From: Desulfobacteraceae bacterium
Lineage (GTDB): Bacteria; Desulfobacterota; Desulfobacteria; Desulfobacterales; Desulfosalsimonadaceae
Direction of reading: 5' to 3'
DNA length: 49,586 nt
NCBI GenBank assembly: GCA_003597945.1
Contig: QZJS01000089.1
Location: 1-49,586 of the forward strand
Part shown: in pieces, positions 7,370-16,543 of the stretch
How the letters are laid out: each line of letters starts with the position of its first letter
How positions within the stretch are numbered: position 1 is the first letter of the stretch
Position numbers and translations under genes: made by a program
The notes under the pieces: model-generated
Told to the model about the DNA's origin: nothing
Seen by the model: only the letters and a program-made list of their open reading frames with translations
Databases searched by the model: none

Positions 7370-8920
7370 TCATTCGGAACCTTCCGCCGACCTCAGACCG
7401 GTGATAATTTGCAGAATCCCGACGGCGTCCGGGAGATCCACCTTTCCGTTTCCATCCAGGTCGCCGGGTACCGGCGGATGATAATCCGGCGAAGGGAGAT
7501 TGGTGGTCAGCTCAAATGCCAGATCCCATGATATGCCTTCCGGAAATTCAACAGGATAGCCGGCAGCCCATTGGTCACCGATTTCAGGCGGCCATTGGGG
7601 CGCAACATCGCTGATGACCACGGCATCATCATTGAAATGATGGGGCCGCGTTTTCCATCCCCAAGGATACAATACCTCAACACCGTCTTGGTATATAGCC
7701 GAAATACTCAGCCAGTAAATACGTTCCAGCCCCTCAGGGCCCGGCTCCTGGTAAAACCATTTTTCCTGCGGCAGCAATTGATTGAATTGAAAACAAGCCT
7801 CGTTTTTTTCCACGCCGCGCGGGTCCAGATCATAGCCGGCAAAATTCCAGACAAAAGTGTCGCATACATGCTCCCATATCAACTCTCCCGGATGGCTGAA
7901 CGGCGTCGCCGCTCCCGCCGGCACATCCGTCCATATTCCCATATGAAAGGCAATCGGCGTAACCGGCGGGGGATACCATTGATTCCATCCGATATATGAT
8001 CCCCACCAGTGAATGTCCGTAATCGGTCGGTCATCCTTACACGCCCAGTCATCGGCCATCATCGGGGGCACCTTAAATAAAGATTTCTCATCCCATCCAT
8101 TGATGAGGCCGTTTTCAAGCGCCACCGGCGGCTGGCTCCATTTGAGATGATATCCTTTATTAACTGTTGTTTGGGGCACGACAACCAGATTACTCCAGTA
8201 GTTCCAGGGCCGGGGATCCGTCTGCCCTGGCGGCGGAACCGGAACCTGGCCGCCAACCCACTGAAAATTCTCATCAACGATAAAGGACTGGGCACAGGTG
8301 ATCATAAATGCGGGATTATTGAAGTATCCCGTTGCAGGCGGAGAGGCGGCCGCGATTCCGGTTTTGGATGCGTCGATAGTGATGGTGGTTGTTTGATTGC
8401 AGGCAATCGGCGCCGGAACGCTCCACCACCAGGATCGGATATTACCGGCAATGTCCTGGATGCCGAATGAAACCGCGTTGATTCCGCAGGGCGGCATGAC
8501 CGTGATCCGAATGGTGGCATTGGAAAGATCCGGATCCAGGCCAAAGTCGAGATCCCAGGCGCTGGCATAGTCGCCATCCGGCAATTCCGAATCGCCCCAG
8601 GCCATCACAAGCCCGGCATCCAGTTCATAAGGTCCATGCGGGCCTTCCCAGACATACAATTGGGCCGGCATGAAAGTAGTGGGGGGATAGGGATCTCCTT
8701 CCTTTTCAGACTCTGGGTGATTCCACTGGGACATATAGCCATCCCAGTCTGCGGGTTCCAGTGGTGAAATATGCGGATTATCGGGATTTGTCTCCGTTAA
8801 AAAATTATCCCAATCAGGCAAGGTTTCGAGCAGGAGATAGGGTTCGGAAAAGACGGGAAAGGTAGTTGCAATAATAAATAGGCATGGTAAAATAATTGAT
8901 GATATCAATTTTTGTTTCAT
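7370..8920 (-). CDS. large secreted protein with C-terminal dockerin repeat
   Basis: 516 residues; ATG at 8920 preceded by AGGAGGTGATGAA. Signal peptide at 1-25 (TFPVFS). The body is rich in Trp and Pro and contains KWSQPP and, further on, DDWACKDDRPITDIHWWGSYIGW, which matches a domain common in planctomycete and deltaproteobacterial secreted proteins (I recall it as DUF7901). Two copies of a related beta-sandwich may be present. The C-terminus has PGDLDGNGKVDLPDAVGIL, a clear dockerin calcium loop, and only this one repeat before the end. Function unknown; it may be a surface or matrix protein docked through the cohesin-like proteins nearby. No catalytic motif recognised. Confidence 0.75.
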   Translation of the reverse strand: MKQKLISSIILPCLFIIATTFPVFSEPYLLLETLPDWDNFLTETNPDNPHISPLEPADWDGYMSQWNHPESEKEGDPYPPTTFMPAQLYVWEGPHGPYELDAGLVMAWGDSELPDGDYASAWDLDFGLDPDLSNATIRITVMPPCGINAVSFGIQDIAGNIRSWWWSVPAPIACNQTTTITIDASKTGIAAASPPATGYFNNPAFMITCAQSFIVDENFQWVGGQVPVPPPGQTDPRPWNYWSNLVVVPQTTVNKGYHLKWSQPPVALENGLINGWDEKSLFKVPPMMADDWACKDDRPITDIHWWGSYIGWNQWYPPPVTPIAFHMGIWTDVPAGAATPFSHPGELIWEHVCDTFVWNFAGYDLDPRGVEKNEACFQFNQLLPQEKWFYQEPGPEGLERIYWLSISAIYQDGVEVLYPWGWKTRPHHFNDDAVVISDVAPQWPPEIGDQWAAGYPVEFPEGISWDLAFELTTNLPSPDYHPPVPGDLDGNGKVDLPDAVGILQIITGLRSAEGSE

Positions 8921-9430
8921 TTCATCACCTCCTGGTTTTGGCCGAAAATGGTCTGCAATTCATGGTGGTCGGCATGAAATTCTGATATCAAGCGGCCATC
9001 ACCTCCTTTGAAGTTTTATTTTTTTTAAATAAAAATCCCTTGTTCATTCGTTTCGATTCCGGATTCCCAAGGAGTGTTGTGATTAAGTTCTTTTTATCGG
9101 TAAAAAAAATTTGAACTCGACAAATATGCCTTATCCGAAAGACGATTTTTATTAATAAAGTTCGAGGATAAGAATATGCCAATGACTGGCGTGGGAAAAG
9201 GGTAAAAAAGGGTAAGGATGGAGCGTTTCAGAAAACCTGCTGATGGTGGATACGGCATGCTTTTATGCATAACCAATCCTCCAAAGAGGATAAAGCCATT
9301 TCCGAAAATATGATCATTAACTTAAAATAATAATGATCATAAGTCAATTTTAATTTTATTCTCGATTATCCGTTTTTAATCCGGAGCAATAAAACCCCGG
9401 TGGAAGTTTATGATCATATATGCAGGGAGC
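8921..9430. other. AT-rich intergenic region with repeated palindromes
   Basis: About 510 bp without a convincing gene. On the minus strand a second GGAGGTG ribosome-site-like sequence (near 9001-9008) precedes a three-codon ORF (ATG GCC GCT TGA), about 80 bp upstream of the real start of the dockerin gene; it may be a duplicated leader. The rest is AT-rich and holds the TGATCA-centred palindromes listed separately. Short open frames in this stretch lack ribosome sites and recognisable protein features. Confidence 0.5.
9309..9418. repeat. three copies of a TATGATCATA palindrome
   Basis: TATGATCATTA (9309-9319) and TAATGATCATA (9331-9341) form a perfect 11-bp inverted repeat with an 11-base loop, and TATGATCATA occurs again at 9409-9418. 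Each copy is itself centred on TGATCA. They lie just downstream of the ntrX-like gene and could be regulator-binding sites or an AT-rich hairpin that ends that transcript. Confidence 0.5.
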
Positions 9431-10810
9431 TCATCTGCCTGCGGGCAGGTGACTTTCTTTCTCCAACTGTTTTGCGATTTTTTGCAGGTAGCGCTTGTCG
9501 GCGTCGATCTGTTTGGCGGTCTGGGGGATGTTGTTTTCGTTTTGTTTGAGTTTCCGGCGGATATATTCCATTTCAAAGGCCTGCTGGGCCTCTTTCAGGT
9601 GGTCGATGGCAAAAAAATGTTCTATGGTTGCGTCGCGGACGGCTGTTTTCGGGTTGTAAGGCGGAGGGATGTCGTCGGCGCCGATTTCCGGCGACCGGGT
9701 GGCGATATCTAAACGCTCGATGAGGTTTTTGAGCTCCCTAACGTTGCCGGGCCAACCATAGTTCTGGAGAACGGCGGCGGCTTCGGAAGTCAGCCGTTTT
9801 GGCTGGGTGCGGTGTTTTTCGGCGAACTGGATCAGGAAAACGCGTGCCAGTTCCGGGATGTCATCCGCGCGTTCCCTCAGCGGCGGCACAAGGACGGGAA
9901 TGACATTGAGCCGGAAATAGAGATCCTGCCGGAAGCATCCCGCATCGATTTCAGCCTGGAGATCCTTGCTGGTGGCCGCGATGATCCGAATATCCGCGGT
10001 CAATATGCGGTCCCCGCCGATGCGCTGGAATTTTTTCTCTTCCAGAACCCTCAGCAGCGCCGCCTGGGCGCCGGGACCCATTTCCCCGATTTCATCCAAA
10101 AACAGGATCCCCTTGTCGGCGAGTTCCAGCTTGCCCCTTTTTTTGGCGGTGGCTTCCACAAAGGCGCCTTTTTCATGCCCTAGCAACTCGCTTTCAAAAC
10201 GGTCGTCCGGGATGGCGGCGCAGTTGACGTCGATCATGGGCTGGTCGGACCGGGCGCTGATCTGGTGGATCATGCGGGCCACCCGTTCCTTGCCCGTGCC
10301 CTGCTCCCCGGCGATCAGGACCCAGGCATCGGTGGGGGCCGCGATATGGATCTGTCGCAGGAGGGCTTGAACAGGCGGGCTGCCGCCGGTGATGGCGGTC
10401 TGCTCGATGGTTTTTTTGCGCAAATATCGATTTTCCTCTTCCAGTCGCCGGAAGTTAAGCGCGTTATTTATGCCGACGATGACCTTGTCGATGGAAAGCG
10501 GTTTTTCAATAAAATCAAAGGCCCCGATCTTTGTGGCGGTCACGGCGGTTTCAATGGTGCCGTGGCCCGTGATCATGATCACCTGGAGGGTGGGGTGGTT
10601 TTTCCGGATCTCCTTGAGGGTGTCGATGCCGTCCATTCCGGGCATCCAGATATCGAGCAGGACAAGATCCGGTGATTCGGCATCCAGGATTTTTAAAGCT
10701 TCGTATCCGTTTGTGGCGGTAATGGTTTCAAAGCCTTCATCCGACAGGATGCCGCTTAAGGTTTTCAAAATGGATGTTTCATCATCCACGATCAGTACCG
10801 TGGGGAACAT
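9431..10810 (-). CDS. NtrC-family response regulator, NtrX-like, with variant GAFTGA loop
   Basis: 459 residues; ATG at 10810 preceded by AAAGGAG. Receiver domain 1-120 with acidic pair D9/D10, phospho-acceptor Asp53 (LLDIWMPGMDG), Thr81 and Lys103. AAA+ domain ~140-375 with Walker A GEQGTGKE and Walker B ILFLDEIGEM. C-terminal Fis-type helix-turn-helix around 415-450 (NNIPQTAKQIDADKRYLQKI). Such proteins activate sigma-54 promoters after phosphorylation by the partner kinase, here the NtrY-like protein encoded directly upstream. The sigma-54-contacting GAFTGA loop reads GAFVEA (residues 215-220), losing both the Thr and the second Gly. It may therefore not open sigma-54 complexes and may act in another way. 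The sigma-54-type promoters near 31.6 and 31.9 kb would need an activator. Confidence 0.9.
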   Translation of the reverse strand: MFPTVLIVDDETSILKTLSGILSDEGFETITATNGYEALKILDAESPDLVLLDIWMPGMDGIDTLKEIRKNHPTLQVIMITGHGTIETAVTATKIGAFDFIEKPLSIDKVIVGINNALNFRRLEEENRYLRKKTIEQTAITGGSPPVQALLRQIHIAAPTDAWVLIAGEQGTGKERVARMIHQISARSDQPMIDVNCAAIPDDRFESELLGHEKGAFVEATAKKRGKLELADKGILFLDEIGEMGPGAQAALLRVLEEKKFQRIGGDRILTADIRIIAATSKDLQAEIDAGCFRQDLYFRLNVIPVLVPPLRERADDIPELARVFLIQFAEKHRTQPKRLTSEAAAVLQNYGWPGNVRELKNLIERLDIATRSPEIGADDIPPPYNPKTAVRDATIEHFFAIDHLKEAQQAFEMEYIRRKLKQNENNIPQTAKQIDADKRYLQKIAKQLEKESHLPAGR

Positions 10811-10876
10811 GATGTCTGGGCTCCTTTATGCGTTTGTATATTGTGAGGAGTTTAATTTGTATCTGAATTTTTTATT

Positions 10877-13147
10877 TTAAGGCGTCGGCGCCACAGGCAG
10901 TTCGATAATAAACCTGGCGCCGTGGGGCACATTGTCCTCGGCGTGAATTTTTCCGTTATGATCGGATATGATGGTGCTGACGATGGCAAGCCCAAGCCCC
11001 ATGCCGGTTTTCTTGGTGGTAAAATCCGGTTCGAACATGAATGGTTTATCCCTGTCCGAAATCCCGAGGCCGGTGTCGCTTATGATCAGGGTGACGTTAT
11101 TTTTAGCGGGGTCATGGCTTGTCTCGATGGTAATGGTCCCTTCCTGCCGGATGGCGGCGATGGCGTTATCAATGAGATTGATCAGGGTCTGTTTGATCTG
11201 CTGGCGGTCCAGTTTCAGAACGGGAATATTTTCGTCCTCTTTGATCTCAAAGATGATATTCGGATGCCCTTCGCGATAGAGGGCCACGGTTTCGGCGACA
11301 ATGGGCGGCAGCTCGCAGGGAACGGGGTTGGCGGTGGGGAATCGCGCGAATGAAGAAAATTCATTGACCAGGTTCCGGATCAGTTCGGTGTGGTCGATGA
11401 TGGTCCGGGTGCATTCCTCAAAAACGGGATCCTTGATGGTATCCTTGTATTTGCGCCAGAGACGCTGGGCCGACAGGGAGATGGGCGTCAGCGGATTTTT
11501 TACCTCATGGGCGATGCGCCGGGCTACTTCGCGCCATGCCGCCATGCGTTGGGCTTTTTCCAATTCGGTCATATCGTCAAATACCATGACCATGCCGATC
11601 TGGCGGCCGGCATCATCCTTCAATGCGTTGAAATTAACCATAAATACTCTTGACTTTCCGGAAACGGTCATATTCAGCGTTTTTAAAAGACTCTCTTCAT
11701 GTTTTTTCCAGAAACGGTCATAAACTTCTTCCGCCAGGTTCGCGTGCTGGTTCTCCAGGATGTGTTTATAGCTTTTCCGGATGATATCGGCGGATCGCAG
11801 ATTCAACATTTTTTCCGCGGAATGGTTGATGGTGGTCACCAGGCCCTGGTCATCGATTGAAATCACACCGGTGGAGACATTGTCTAAAACGATTTCCATG
11901 TACCGGCGTCTTTCTTCAATCTCGATATTCTGGTCAAAGAGTTTTTTTGTATATACTTCCAGTTCCTTGCGGCTGAAGCGGAGATCACGGGTCATTTTAT
12001 TAAAAGAATCGACCAGTGTTTTTATTTCATCGTCGGCGGCCACGGTGATGTGATAGGTCAGGTCCCCGCCGGCAACGCGCCGGGTCCCCTCGGCCAGTTC
12101 CATGATGGGGACGGTCACCCGCCGGGAAAGATACATGCCGAACCAGACCGCGCAGAACAGCACCAGAAGCGCCACAATGGTCAGGGTAATATAATAGGTG
12201 AGACGTATGGGATATTTGAGCATTTTGGTCTGCTGGTATTCCTCGAATCCCTGGGTGATGGAAGCCAGGTTCCGTACCAGATCCGGCGGCAACAGTACGG
12301 ATATTAATATAAATCCCTTTATGTTGCCTTCTTTTGCGCCGAAGGGGATGGCCGCAATGTTCCGGATCATTTCACCGGCGGCGGTGTGTTCGGATGTCGA
12401 CCAGGTGTCTTCGCCGTTATGGAGCCCTTTTTGGAGTGTGCCCGGATCGGCGGGTTCGATGACATCCGCCGGCAGGGAAGGGGCCACTGAGAAGGCAAGT
12501 CTTTTGAAACGGGTATTGTAGACTTCAACGACGTTGAGGTTGAAGGCCCGTTGCACCACCTGAACGTAAGTGGAAAGCTCTTTTTCATTTTTCGGCGAAA
12601 GAAGATCGCGTGTAGCGATCTGGTAGGCGGCTTTGTCCAGAAAAAAGGTGTTGTTTTCCTCGACCAGCGCATAGATGTTTCTGCCCACGGCCAGGGCGTT
12701 GGTCAGAGACTGGTCGATGGGGATTCTGAACCAGAATTCAATGCTGGAAGTGATGAAATGCAGTGAAAAAACGAATAATACAATGGTGGGCAACAGGGTC
12801 AGTGAAATAAACGCGGCAACGAGCTTGGTGCGGAGCCGGCTGCCCTCGACCTTTCGCTTCCGTTCATAGATGATTTTGACCAGGTTTCTTATGACCAGAA
12901 AAGTGAGCAGGATAATCAGCAGCAGGTTGATATTAATGAGAATAAATATCATGATGCTGTTGGACACCGCCATGTCGTCCCCGAAATTCAGTCCTTTCAG
13001 GATGACATAAGAAATCAGGACGATCATTGCCACCACGATGCCGGCGATGATATATTCCCTTTTGCGGCGACGCTGTTCGGCTGCGGGAAGGGGGGGGGAT
13101 GGTTCCTTATATCGGTTGTTTTTCGTCGGTTTCGGCAGGTCTATCAT
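10877..13147 (-). CDS. NtrY-like sensor histidine kinase
   Basis: 756 residues. Membrane segments lie at ~33-52, ~64-87, ~104-130 and ~318-340, with a periplasmic region of ~185 residues between the last two (the sensor part, starting FITSSIEFWFR). Then HAMP (~340-395), PAS (~425-530), HisKA with phospho-acceptor His in RRIAHEVKNPLTPI, and a HATPase domain with N box LINLIDNAIAAI, G1 DTGLGI and G2 GMGLGLAI. This is the full NtrY architecture. It should phosphorylate the regulator encoded 66 bp downstream. It lies in an operon with lpxC and the DUF4390 gene, an arrangement that recurs in related bacteria and links the pair to the envelope as well as to nitrogen or redox signals. The signal sensed is unknown. 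Confidence 0.92.
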   Translation of the reverse strand: MIDLPKPTKNNRYKEPSPPLPAAEQRRRKREYIIAGIVVAMIVLISYVILKGLNFGDDMAVSNSIMIFILININLLLIILLTFLVIRNLVKIIYERKRKVEGSRLRTKLVAAFISLTLLPTIVLFVFSLHFITSSIEFWFRIPIDQSLTNALAVGRNIYALVEENNTFFLDKAAYQIATRDLLSPKNEKELSTYVQVVQRAFNLNVVEVYNTRFKRLAFSVAPSLPADVIEPADPGTLQKGLHNGEDTWSTSEHTAAGEMIRNIAAIPFGAKEGNIKGFILISVLLPPDLVRNLASITQGFEEYQQTKMLKYPIRLTYYITLTIVALLVLFCAVWFGMYLSRRVTVPIMELAEGTRRVAGGDLTYHITVAADDEIKTLVDSFNKMTRDLRFSRKELEVYTKKLFDQNIEIEERRRYMEIVLDNVSTGVISIDDQGLVTTINHSAEKMLNLRSADIIRKSYKHILENQHANLAEEVYDRFWKKHEESLLKTLNMTVSGKSRVFMVNFNALKDDAGRQIGMVMVFDDMTELEKAQRMAAWREVARRIAHEVKNPLTPISLSAQRLWRKYKDTIKDPVFEECTRTIIDHTELIRNLVNEFSSFARFPTANPVPCELPPIVAETVALYREGHPNIIFEIKEDENIPVLKLDRQQIKQTLINLIDNAIAAIRQEGTITIETSHDPAKNNVTLIISDTGLGISDRDKPFMFEPDFTTKKTGMGLGLAIVSTIISDHNGKIHAEDNVPHGARFIIELPVAPTP

Positions 13148-13189
13148 CGGCGGTTGAAAAGTTCCGTGCAGGAAGGTTTACGGCCGGCA

Positions 13190-13762
13190 TCAGTAAATGA
13201 ATCGATAATATTGCCAGTCGCTTTCAAAGTCCCATAACGATATGAAAAAAAAGATATAATTTAAAAAAGGAAGCGTCGCCTTGTCCAGCATCACCTTGGA
13301 TCTGATGATGTATCTTTCCCCTTTTTGCAGGTGGGACAAGGGCAGTAATCGCAGGTTTTCGATTTCCGACATCCATTTTTTTGCTTCTTCGTAAGTATTG
13401 GTGGTCAGCGGCCGGTTGTCTTCCCATGACCGCCTGACGGTGTAATCGTTTTTCATGGCGTTGTATTTTAGGGTATGGGTCACGCTGAGTTCAAGAATGG
13501 TTCTGCTCCGAAAAAGTCCCTGGTCCCCGTTCAGTTCGATACTAAATGAAAATACCGCCGGGACGCCGCTGTGGATCGCTTCATCCAGTTTTTTATCAAA
13601 GGCGCCTTCGACATTTAGAAAGAGAAGCATGTCTTCCTGTCGGCTGGTTACCTGCAGGTTGCTGATCTTAACGGTTTGCGCGTAAGCAAAGGGACACGGA
13701 AGCAGTGCCGCGCACAACCACAGGATAAAGATAAAAATGATGCCTTTTGTTTGACCGTTCAT
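13190..13762 (-). CDS. DUF4390 exported protein
   Basis: 190 residues with a signal peptide (residues ~9-28, ending PFAYA). The body matches the DUF4390 pattern: KISNLQVTSRQEDMLLFLNVEGAF near the start, a central IELNGDQGLFRSRTI, and the final LWDFESDWQYYRF with Tyr and Trp typical of the family. Members are usually encoded next to ntrYX, as here, but have no established function. The ATG overlaps the lpxC stop by 4 bp (ATGA), so the two are translationally coupled. A nested ORF in another frame (13224-13427) is a shadow. Confidence 0.85.
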   Translation of the reverse strand: MNGQTKGIIFIFILWLCAALLPCPFAYAQTVKISNLQVTSRQEDMLLFLNVEGAFDKKLDEAIHSGVPAVFSFSIELNGDQGLFRSRTILELSVTHTLKYNAMKNDYTVRRSWEDNRPLTTNTYEEAKKWMSEIENLRLLPLSHLQKGERYIIRSKVMLDKATLPFLNYIFFFISLWDFESDWQYYRFIY

Positions 13763-14721
13763 AGGTTGCCGGGCTCCATGAAGGATCGTTTTTCGCGATC
13801 ATTGATGGCCGCTGAAGGAGGTATGTCATCAGAGCGGGGGTTTTCGGATTCGAATTCCACCAGAGAGCGTGTTTCCCATGCACTTTTATTATTAAAAAAT
13901 ACCTTGAGAAATTCATGGTTAAAAAGATGGCCGGATTTATATAATACCAGATGCCCGAGAATGGGCATGCCCAGAAGTGAAAAATCGCCGATGCAGTCGA
14001 GTATTTTATGCCGCACGAATTCATCCGGATAGCGCAGGCCGCCCTGGTTGACAATCCCGTCTTGATCCAGGATCACCGCATTTTCCAGTGATCCGCCTTT
14101 TCCCAGACCGTAGAACTTGAGATATTCAAGTTCCTGGAGGAAGCCGAATGTCCTGGCTTGTGATATTTCCTGCTCAAATTTTTCTTCCGTAAGTTCAATG
14201 GAAAGACGCTGTGTCTTGATGGCCGGATGATCGAATACGATGGTACAGGTGATGGTAAAGTTCGGTGCCGGGTACAGGCATACGGATTTATCAGGCTTTT
14301 CAAGCATTATGGGTGTCTTGACCACGAAATAAATACGGGGGGCGTCCTGTTCGACAATTCCGGCCCCGCGGATGGCTTTGCTGAAAATACCGGCGGAGCC
14401 GTCCATGATGGGGGCTTCATAATCATCGAGTTCGGCCACGGCATTGTCGATGCCAAGACCCGCCAGACATGCCATGACATGTTCAATGGTGGACACGATG
14501 CATCCGTTTTCCCCGATGACGGTGGCAAGGCTCGTATCCACAACCCGGCTGAAATGTGCCCGGATATAGGGCTTTGCCGGAAGATCCACCCGCCTGAACT
14601 GGATGCCGGTATTGGGCGGTGCGGGCCGAATGGTCAGGTGGACCTGTTTCCCCGAGTGAACGCCCGGTCCGGTAAAATGGACCGGTCCGGCCAGGGTGCG
14701 TTGCATGTATGCCATCACCAT
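13759..14721 (-). CDS. lpxC: UDP-3-O-acyl-N-acetylglucosamine deacetylase (LpxC)
   Basis: 320 residues. LpxC catalyses the committed step of lipid A synthesis, a zinc-dependent deacetylation in the cytoplasm. Key residues are visible: the zinc His in STIEHVMACLAGLG (~81), the zinc His and Asp in RHKILDCIGD (~240-244) and the catalytic His in GHLFNHEF (~267). IMDGSAGIF and QARTFGF are conserved in family members. Three in-frame ATGs (14721, 14715, 14706) compete; 14721 is kept because AAAGGGAAAA lies 10-12 bases upstream. The C-terminal ~20 residues are slightly longer than the E. coli form. It opens the lpxC - DUF4390 - ntrY - ntrX operon. Confidence 0.95.
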   Translation of the reverse strand: MVMAYMQRTLAGPVHFTGPGVHSGKQVHLTIRPAPPNTGIQFRRVDLPAKPYIRAHFSRVVDTSLATVIGENGCIVSTIEHVMACLAGLGIDNAVAELDDYEAPIMDGSAGIFSKAIRGAGIVEQDAPRIYFVVKTPIMLEKPDKSVCLYPAPNFTITCTIVFDHPAIKTQRLSIELTEEKFEQEISQARTFGFLQELEYLKFYGLGKGGSLENAVILDQDGIVNQGGLRYPDEFVRHKILDCIGDFSLLGMPILGHLVLYKSGHLFNHEFLKVFFNNKSAWETRSLVEFESENPRSDDIPPSAAINDREKRSFMEPGNL

Positions 14722-14964
14722 GTAAATCGTTTTCCCTTTATTTTTCGGTCTCGGCGATATTCTGGACCTGATTTTTTCTATTTTTTTTTATGATATATCC
14801 GATATGTTCAAGAAAAGCAATCCGGAGTCCATGTTTTTATGGTGCATTGTTTGTAAATCCGGTTGTTCTTCATTTTTCGGTTTGATATGTGTTTATATTC
14901 GGCGCAAAATCCTTTTGTTCGCCGGCCGCTTAACCAAATCTTTTAAACGCAATGAGGAATCAGC

Positions 14965-16491
14965 GTGCTGTCGAAGGTATTATCCAGCGCGGTCATCGGC
15001 ATCGACGCCTGTCTGGTGGAAGTCGAAGTCGATATCGCATTCGGACTTCCGTCATACACCACAGTGGGCCTGCCCGAGATATCGGTCAGGGAAAGCAAGG
15101 AGCGGGTCAAGGCCGCCATTGCCAACAGCGGTTATGTTTTTCCCGACGACCGGATCATCGTGAACCTTGCGCCGGCCCATATCCGAAAAATGGGGACCGG
15201 TTTTGACCTGCCCATTGCGCTGGGCATCCTGTCGGCCTCCGGCGTTATCCCTTCGAACGCCCTGGAGGGGCGTCTGGTTTTAGGGGAACTTTCCCTTGAC
15301 GGCCGGGTTAAACCGGTTAACGGGTCTCTTCCCATGGCGCTTGCGGCCAGGGATGCCGGATATACTGAGATCATCGTCCCTCATGCCAATCGCCGGGAAG
15401 CCGCGGTGGTGGGGGAAATATCAGTGATTGCGGTTCAAACCCTTTCCGAAGCCGTCGATTTTATAAGGGGCGCCCTGGGGGTCGTTCCGGAACGATTCGA
15501 TCCGGATCTTCTGTTCTCGGGAGATGAGGGGAATGTCCCGGATTTTTCGGAGGTCGCCGGACAGGAACATGTTAAACGGGCCATGGAGATCGCCGCGGCC
15601 GGAGGGCACAACCTGCTCATGGCCGGTCCGCCGGGCTCGGGTAAAACCATGATGGCCAGGCGGTTTGCCGGAATACTGCCGGACCTGACATTTGAGGAAT
15701 CCCTCGAAACCACTAAAATATTCAGCGTGGCCGGTTTGCTTGATAAAGAACAGGCACTGGTGACCCGGCGGCCGTTTCGGTCGCCCCATCATACCATATC
15801 GGATGCGGGCATGATCGGCGGCGGAAACATTCCCCGGCCGGGTGAAATCAGCCTGGCGCACAACGGGGTCCTGTTTATGGATGAGCTGCCGGAATTCAGA
15901 AGACCCGTTCTCGAAGCCCTCCGCCAACCCCTGGAAGATCGGAAAGTCACCATTTCAAGGGCCGCCATGAGCATCACCTATCCGTCTTGTTTTATACTGG
16001 TGGCCGCCATGAATCCCTGTCCGTGCGGCTATCTTACGGACCATAAGACGCCCTGCCGGTGTTCCCATTATCAGCTTCAAAAGTACCGGGATCGGATATC
16101 CGGTCCGCTGCTGGACAGAATCGATATCCATGTGGATGTCCCGGCGGTGGGCTATGGCGACCTGACCCACCCGCGACCGGGCGAAGCTTCCGGTCGAATC
16201 CGAAAACGGGTGTCTGCCGCGCGCAAGACCCAGACGGCGCGTTTTTGTAAAACGGGTATCCATAATAATGCCGGAATGAAAAATCGGCATATCAAGATTT
16301 TCTGCCGTATCGATGATGATTCGGGCCGGCTGCTTCAGACGGCCATCGATACGCTGGGCCTTTCGGCCCGTGCTTATAATCGAATTTTAAAGATTGCCAG
16401 GACCATCGCCGACCTGGCCGGGGAAACCGATATTCGATCCCCGGACGTGGCCGAAGCCATCCAATACCGCAGCCTGGATCGGAAACCGTGA
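14965..16491 (+). CDS. comM: ComM/YifB-family AAA+ ATPase (Mg-chelatase-like)
   Basis: 508 residues; start is a GTG at 14965 with GAGGAA seven bases before it. The N-terminal ChlI-like domain (1-170) has the family GLPEISVRESKERVKAAI segment. AAA+ core: Walker A GPPGSGKTMMARR, Walker B GVLFMDELPEF, arginine-finger region around AMNPCPCGY, and a C-terminal Mg_chelatase_C helix bundle ending at DVAEAIQYRSLDR. A CPCG...CRCS cysteine pair set between the Walker B and C-terminal parts probably binds zinc. ComM is a branch-migration helicase that helps integrate DNA in natural transformation. It diverges from lpxC and precedes alr by 52 bp. Confidence 0.93.
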   Translation: MLSKVLSSAVIGIDACLVEVEVDIAFGLPSYTTVGLPEISVRESKERVKAAIANSGYVFPDDRIIVNLAPAHIRKMGTGFDLPIALGILSASGVIPSNALEGRLVLGELSLDGRVKPVNGSLPMALAARDAGYTEIIVPHANRREAAVVGEISVIAVQTLSEAVDFIRGALGVVPERFDPDLLFSGDEGNVPDFSEVAGQEHVKRAMEIAAAGGHNLLMAGPPGSGKTMMARRFAGILPDLTFEESLETTKIFSVAGLLDKEQALVTRRPFRSPHHTISDAGMIGGGNIPRPGEISLAHNGVLFMDELPEFRRPVLEALRQPLEDRKVTISRAAMSITYPSCFILVAAMNPCPCGYLTDHKTPCRCSHYQLQKYRDRISGPLLDRIDIHVDVPAVGYGDLTHPRPGEASGRIRKRVSAARKTQTARFCKTGIHNNAGMKNRHIKIFCRIDDDSGRLLQTAIDTLGLSARAYNRILKIARTIADLAGETDIRSPDVAEAIQYRSLDRKP

Positions 16492-16543
16492 GGCCCCATG
16501 TCATGGCGACCGTGAAGATCTGCAGGAGTTCCGGGAGGACGCA

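Noticed and set aside
8988-9276. Two short minus-strand ORFs in the AT-rich gap
   Set aside because: No ribosome sites and no protein-like composition; the gap holds palindromes instead.
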